Shown: positions 5,348 to 8,309 of the stretch, in pieces | Position numbering within the stretch: position 1 is the first letter of the stretch | Layout of the letters: every line of letters begins with the position of its first letter | NCBI GenBank assembly: GCA_021792075.1 | Contig: JAJYVK010000059.1 | Location: 1-8,309 of the forward strand | Reading direction: 5' to 3' | DNA: 8,309 bases | DNA from: Actinomycetes bacterium | GTDB taxonomy: Bacteria > Actinomycetota > Acidimicrobiia > Acidimicrobiales > Acidimicrobiaceae | Position numbers and translations under genes: made by a program | Notes under the pieces: model-generated | Seen by the model: the letters and a program-made list of their open reading frames with translations, nothing else | Told to the model about the DNA's origin: nothing | Database searches by the model: none

Positions 5348-5697
5348 TAGGACCTCTTTCTTTTGAAGAAGGAGGTCCTTTTGGACTTCTTCTCCTCCTT
5401 CAAGACGTCGTCGAGCACCGTGGGCAGGATCGAATCGACCACAGACTCGGCGTCTCGCAGCATCTCCGATATCTCCCGTGGATCACCCTGCGGCTCGTCC
5501 TCTATCTTTGGAGGAATAAGCGAACCGTGCACCCAAGCCACGTCTGCAAGCCTGCGTTCGTAACTGGCACAGTCAGCCGGACATCTCCAGGGAGCCTCTG
5601 GGGCAAGATCGAGCTCACAAAAACGCGCAACCTCTCCCGAGGCATAGGTCCTGCTCTGAAAGTGCTTGCATTCTTCGCGCATCGCCATTAAATCCAA
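5344..5697 (-). CDS. Small four-cysteine protein of unknown function
   Basis: Up to 117 residues; I do not recognise a named family. The N-terminal half holds four cysteines, C10 (EECKHF), C27 (RFCELD), C39 and C43 (WRCPADC), with H12 nearby, a pattern that could bind zinc or an Fe-S cluster. The middle is acidic (KIEDEPQGDPREISEML) and probably helical, and the protein ends in a basic tail (FFKRKRSY). No signal peptide or membrane segment is seen. The start is uncertain: TTG at 5697 has GGGGA 9 nt upstream; ATG codons at 5688 and 5682 are alternatives, and MREECKHF would be a natural beginning. The gene is convergent with the crotonase, their stop codons overlapping by 4 bp, and diverges from the protease gene. 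The ordered cysteines and coherent composition argue that it is real. Confidence 0.75.
   Translation of the reverse strand: MDLMAMREECKHFQSRTYASGEVARFCELDLAPEAPWRCPADCASYERRLADVAWVHGSLIPPKIEDEPQGDPREISEMLRDAESVVDSILPTVLDDVLKEEKKSKRTSFFKRKRSY
5349..5382 (+). terminator. Intrinsic terminator of the crotonase gene, inside the opposite gene's 3' end
   Basis: AGGACCTCTTTCTT (5349-5362) pairs with AAGAAGGAGGTCCT (5366-5379) over 14 positions with one G·U wobble and a 3-nt loop, followed by TTTT (5379-5382). It begins 2 nt after the plus-strand stop. On the minus strand there is no T-run after the stem, so it is directional. The same bases encode the basic tail of the convergent gene. Confidence 0.8.
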
Positions 5698-5769
5698 ACT
5701 ATTCGGTCCCCAATACTTCTAGCTCATTCATACTCCCATGGCATTGGAATATTTCTCACTGCAGCCCGC

Positions 5770-5793
5770 TTTAAAACTTTGAAAGGTTTTAAA
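5770..5793. promoter_or_regulatory. AT-rich dyad in the divergent promoter region
   Basis: TTTAAAAC (5770-5777) and GTTTTAAA (5786-5793) form a perfect inverted repeat around TTTGAAAG. With the inner TTT/AAA pairs it extends to 11 pairs, with one unpaired G. There is no adjoining T-run, so a protein operator is likelier than a terminator. It lies between the small four-cysteine gene and the htrA-like gene and could control either. Confidence 0.4.
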
Positions 5794-5798
5794 CGATA

Positions 5799-5828
5799 CT
5801 CAGAGCTTCCCCAGAATTCTCAAAGCTT
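5799..5828. repeat. Direct repeat upstream of the protease gene
   Basis: CTCAGAGCTT (5799-5808) and CTCAAAGCTT (5819-5828) match at 9 of 10 positions and start 20 bp apart, about two helical turns. The second copy is part of the palindrome CAAAGCTTTG. Tandem half-sites on one face of the helix are the usual operator form for OmpR-family regulators, and such a regulator is encoded downstream. Binding is an inference. Confidence 0.35.
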
Positions 5829-5881
5829 TGCAGTACAGAATGTAACCAGTTCATCAACTAGCAAGTACGTATCTATGACGG

Positions 5882-7417
5882 GTGATAACAGTGGAAATCA
5901 ACGAGAACGAGCCAAACAAGACTCCTGAGACTCCGATGACTGGCGGACAAGAAACCAACGACGCTTCGAGCCAAGCCTTTGACAATTCTGACAATACTAA
6001 TGAAATCGGTGAGACGACTTCCACAGAGGAAGCTGGCAATGTTGCCGAGCCAGAGATTGGATCAGACTCAGGCAGCACCGTACTCGGCGAAGACAACTCT
6101 TTAGACGAAACCCAAGAAATTCAACAGGCTAGCAACCAAAACACGGAATCTGAACCTTCTATCCCCAAGCCATTCCCGGAACCTGATTACCCCCTCTCAG
6201 GTCCCGGGAATGGCGCCCCCATCCTCACCAAGAAGGTTAGAAGGGAACGAAAGCCGCTTTCTCTCATGACAAAGGCGATCATGGCAGCTGCCGTGGTCTC
6301 ACTCGTTCTCGGTGGCGCCGCGGGCGCCGTCGTAGCCAAGGTAACCTCTTCAACCAACTCCCAACAGCCGACGGTGACAACCGCGCCAACCACAAGTAAC
6401 AACTCTGTGGCAGCCACGCCAACTGACATCCAGGGCATACTTTCGAAGGTAGAACCTGCGGTGGTCGATATCCAAACCACCGGAACCGTAACCCAGGGCG
6501 GTATCTTCGGTGGAACGCAGCAGTTTCAGGGCGCCGGCACAGGGATGATCATAACCGCTAATGGAGAAGTGCTCACCAACAACCACGTCATTGCCGATGC
6601 CTCCACCATCAAGGTGCAGCTGTTCAACCAGTCTAAGCTCTACAATGCTACGGTTATTGGGGCGGACCCATCTCACGACGTGGCGGTCATCAAGATTGAG
6701 GGAGTCTCCAAACTGCCCACCGTCACATTTGGCAAATCTGCAAGTTTGCAGGTCGGAGATTCAGTAGTCGCAGTGGGCAACGCACTTGCCCTGCAGGGGT
6801 TGCCAACAGTCACCCAAGGTATTGTGTCCGGGCTTCATCGGTCAATCACCACAAGCTCCAACGGCATAACCGGCGGGTCGACGACCCTAACTGACATGAT
6901 TCAAACTGATGCACCGATAAACCCAGGCAACTCCGGTGGCCCCTTGGTCAATTCCAACGGCCAGGTGATAGGCATGAACACTGCCATCATCACAGGAACA
7001 GGTACTGAGCCGGCCCAAAACATAGGCTTCGCCGAGGCTATCGATTCAGTCCTCCCGGTAGTAAAGCAGATTGAGGCTCATCCCAACTCCTCGACCAGCA
7101 CCATAACAGCTGGCAAGGCGTTCCTAGGGGTAGATATACAAACCATGACTTCGCAAATAGCGGCACAGCTTGGACTTCCCGCAAATCTAAAAGGCGCAAT
7201 CGTAGTCCAGGTCGTCCCTGGGTCGCCAGCTGGAAACGCGGGCATCACAGCAGGGTCGGTCATCACCAAGGTTGACAGCACGACTGTTACGTCAGCATCG
7301 GAGCTGGTGTCAGCGATACAGAAGAAGGCACCTGGCGATCGAGTCACTATATATTGGACGAACACCAACGGAAACGGATCGGCTGTCGTAACATTGGGAA
7401 GCGCTCCAACCGCTTGA
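5882..7417 (+). CDS. Membrane-anchored HtrA/DegP-type serine protease with PDZ domain
   Basis: A 511-residue envelope protease. Residues 1-115 are an acidic, Asp/Glu/Thr/Ser/Pro-rich, probably disordered cytoplasmic region. A basic stretch (KKVRRERK) precedes a single membrane helix at about 130-153 (AIMAAAVVSLVLGGAAGAVVA), placing the rest outside. The trypsin-like domain (about 182-400) has the full triad: H235 in LTNNHVIAD, D266 in DPSHDVAVIK and S351 in NPGNSGGPLV. One PDZ domain follows (about 413-505, from FLGVDIQ). This matches actinobacterial HtrA proteins such as PepD, which degrade or refold damaged envelope proteins. The start is GTG at 5882 or GTG at 5891; the latter has GGGTG 6-7 nt upstream, but neither ribosome site is strong. 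The response regulator begins 44 nt downstream, suggesting co-transcription. Confidence 0.95.
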   Translation: MITVEINENEPNKTPETPMTGGQETNDASSQAFDNSDNTNEIGETTSTEEAGNVAEPEIGSDSGSTVLGEDNSLDETQEIQQASNQNTESEPSIPKPFPEPDYPLSGPGNGAPILTKKVRRERKPLSLMTKAIMAAAVVSLVLGGAAGAVVAKVTSSTNSQQPTVTTAPTTSNNSVAATPTDIQGILSKVEPAVVDIQTTGTVTQGGIFGGTQQFQGAGTGMIITANGEVLTNNHVIADASTIKVQLFNQSKLYNATVIGADPSHDVAVIKIEGVSKLPTVTFGKSASLQVGDSVVAVGNALALQGLPTVTQGIVSGLHRSITTSSNGITGGSTTLTDMIQTDAPINPGNSGGPLVNSNGQVIGMNTAIITGTGTEPAQNIGFAEAIDSVLPVVKQIEAHPNSSTSTITAGKAFLGVDIQTMTSQIAAQLGLPANLKGAIVVQVVPGSPAGNAGITAGSVITKVDSTTVTSASELVSAIQKKAPGDRVTIYWTNTNGNGSAVVTLGSAPTA

Positions 7418-7461
7418 TGTGTAATCTAAGGCTTAGTCCAAATCACAGGGGAACTCAGTAG

Positions 7462-8181
7462 ATGCAGCCGTTGCAGTCCAGCGCAGTGATCGGCCGGGTG
7501 TTGGTAGTTGACGACGAGACACCTATAACCGAACTTGTCACAATGGCTCTAAGGTACGAAGGCTACCAGATGGACCAGGCTCACTCAGGTCGCGAAGCCG
7601 TCGAGAAAGTGTCGCAGTTCCATCCGGATCTGCTCATACTTGACATCATGATGCCGGATCTGGATGGATACGAAGTTGCTCGCAGGCTTAGGCAAGAGAA
7701 CCAGCAGGTGCCAATCATATTTCTCACCGCAAAAGACTCGACCGAGGACAAGGTCCGCGGCCTGGGTTTAGGTGGAGATGACTACGTAACCAAGCCGTTC
7801 AGCCTGGAAGAACTCTCGGCAAGGGTTGCAGCTGTTCTCAGGCGAACCCGTGGAGACCATGCTACGTCTTCGCGGCTTGTCTTCGAAGACCTCGAACTGG
7901 ACGAAGAGACAAGAGAGGTATATCGGAACGGCAACATAATCGAACTCACAGCTACTGAGTTCCGCCTGCTGAGATTCCTTATGCTCAATGCTAGAAGAGT
8001 CGTATCGAAGGCCCAGATTCTCGATCACGTCTGGGAATACGATTTTGGCGGCGACGCAAATATAGTCGAGACCTATATCTCGTACCTAAGAAAAAAAATT
8101 GGCACCTCTGATGACGCCCCGCTAATCAAGACCATAAGGGGCGTCGGCTACTCACTGAGGAGCCAAACAAATCCGAAGTAG
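7462..8181 (+). CDS. OmpR/PhoB-family response regulator next to HtrA
   Basis: A 239-residue regulator. The receiver domain (about 12-128) has acidic D17/D18 (VLVVDDE), phosphoacceptor D61 in LLILDIMMPD, T89 in FLTAKDS and K111 in YVTKPFSLEE. The winged-helix domain (about 138-235) shows LTATEFRLLRFLM and VETYISYLRKKIG, ending KTIRGVGYSL. ATG at 7462 has AGGGGA 9 nt upstream. The following sensor kinase starts 9 nt after its stop, so the pair is one operon, and the HtrA gene upstream probably belongs to it. In mycobacteria the similar MprAB system controls the HtrA protease PepD; control of the protease by this regulator is therefore a reasonable inference, not shown here. It resembles the regulator at 705-1382 throughout the winged helix, so the two are distant paralogues. 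Confidence 0.95.
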   Translation: MQPLQSSAVIGRVLVVDDETPITELVTMALRYEGYQMDQAHSGREAVEKVSQFHPDLLILDIMMPDLDGYEVARRLRQENQQVPIIFLTAKDSTEDKVRGLGLGGDDYVTKPFSLEELSARVAAVLRRTRGDHATSSRLVFEDLELDEETREVYRNGNIIELTATEFRLLRFLMLNARRVVSKAQILDHVWEYDFGGDANIVETYISYLRKKIGTSDDAPLIKTIRGVGYSLRSQTNPK

Positions 8182-8190
8182 GATAATGCC

Positions 8191-8309
8191 GTGCAATGGA
8201 AAAAACTGTCACTAAAGGCGAGGCTTGTCATCGCAGTGACGTCATTGCTGTTCATCGGTATTGCGATCGCCAACATTGCTACCTATTCGGCCCTTAAATC
8301 GTTCCTAGT
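8191..8309 (+). CDS. Sensor histidine kinase, N-terminal part (runs off window)
   Basis: The first 39 codons of a gene that continues past the right edge. A short basic head (MQWKKLSLKARL) is followed by a hydrophobic first membrane helix (about 13-29, VIAVTSLLFIGIAIANI) and then ATYSALKSFL, a pattern typical of the first helix of actinobacterial sensor kinases. The start is GTG at 8191, with TAGGA overlapping the regulator's stop codon about 7 nt upstream; other ATGs nearby are in different frames and soon closed or unrelated. The kinase call depends on the preceding OmpR-type regulator and this topology, since no catalytic domain is in the window. It would be the partner of the regulator at 7462-8181. 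Confidence 0.8.
   Translation, partial: MQWKKLSLKARLVIAVTSLLFIGIAIANIATYSALKSFL

Noticed and set aside
5875..5928. 17-codon frame from ATG at 5875 overlapping the protease start
   Set aside because: No ribosome site, and it stops within the protease N-terminus; a leader role cannot be supported.
7426..7436. Short palindrome CTAAGGCTTAG between the protease and the regulator
   Set aside because: Only five pairs around one base with no T-run; too short to call an operator or terminator.

Overview
The window looks like chromosome from a moderate-GC actinobacterium. Three things point there: a SUF operon that includes a Rieske ferredoxin, an HtrA protease followed by an OmpR-type regulator and a sensor kinase in an arrangement like mycobacterial PepD/MprAB, and frequent GTG/TTG starts with at least one probable leaderless mRNA. 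A member of Acidimicrobiia is my inference; no rRNA or other taxonomic marker is present. I see no insertion sequence, phage gene, tRNA, rRNA or CRISPR array.

Layout. (1) 1-1382, minus strand: a two-component pair. The response regulator (705-1382) is followed after 4 nt by a sensor kinase that runs off the left edge. A 14-bp hairpin (1398-1431) sits directly before the regulator's ribosome site. (2) 1432-2006: a 575-bp stretch without a recognisable protein gene. It holds two CRP/GlxR-like sites three helical turns apart, a promoter-like element and a strong minus-strand terminator, which together could delimit a transcript of about 110 nt; nearer the regulator is a possible decayed coding remnant. 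(3) 2007-4350, minus strand: sufD, a Rieske ferredoxin and sufC, translationally coupled. sufD appears to start at an ATT codon 35 codons upstream of its first ATG. (4) 4357-4534: an AT-rich divergent promoter region. (5) 4535-5347, plus strand: a crotonase of the dienoyl-CoA isomerase type, probably leaderless, with a terminator immediately after its stop. (6) 5344-5697, minus strand: a small conserved-looking four-cysteine protein whose last codons contain that terminator. (7) 5698-5881: a divergent intergenic region with an AT-rich dyad and a direct repeat. (8) 5882-8309, plus strand: membrane-anchored HtrA protease, OmpR-family regulator and the start of a second sensor kinase.

How the genes fit together. 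SufC (ATPase) and SufD are two of the three SufBCD scaffold subunits, and the Rieske protein between them is a likely electron carrier or client; sufB, sufS and sufU are not in the window. The right-hand cluster looks like an envelope-stress module in which a two-component system controls, or senses with, an extracytoplasmic protease. The most unusual observations are the ATT start of sufD, the twin CRP-type sites with promoter and terminator downstream of sufC, and the hairpin in front of the left-hand regulator.
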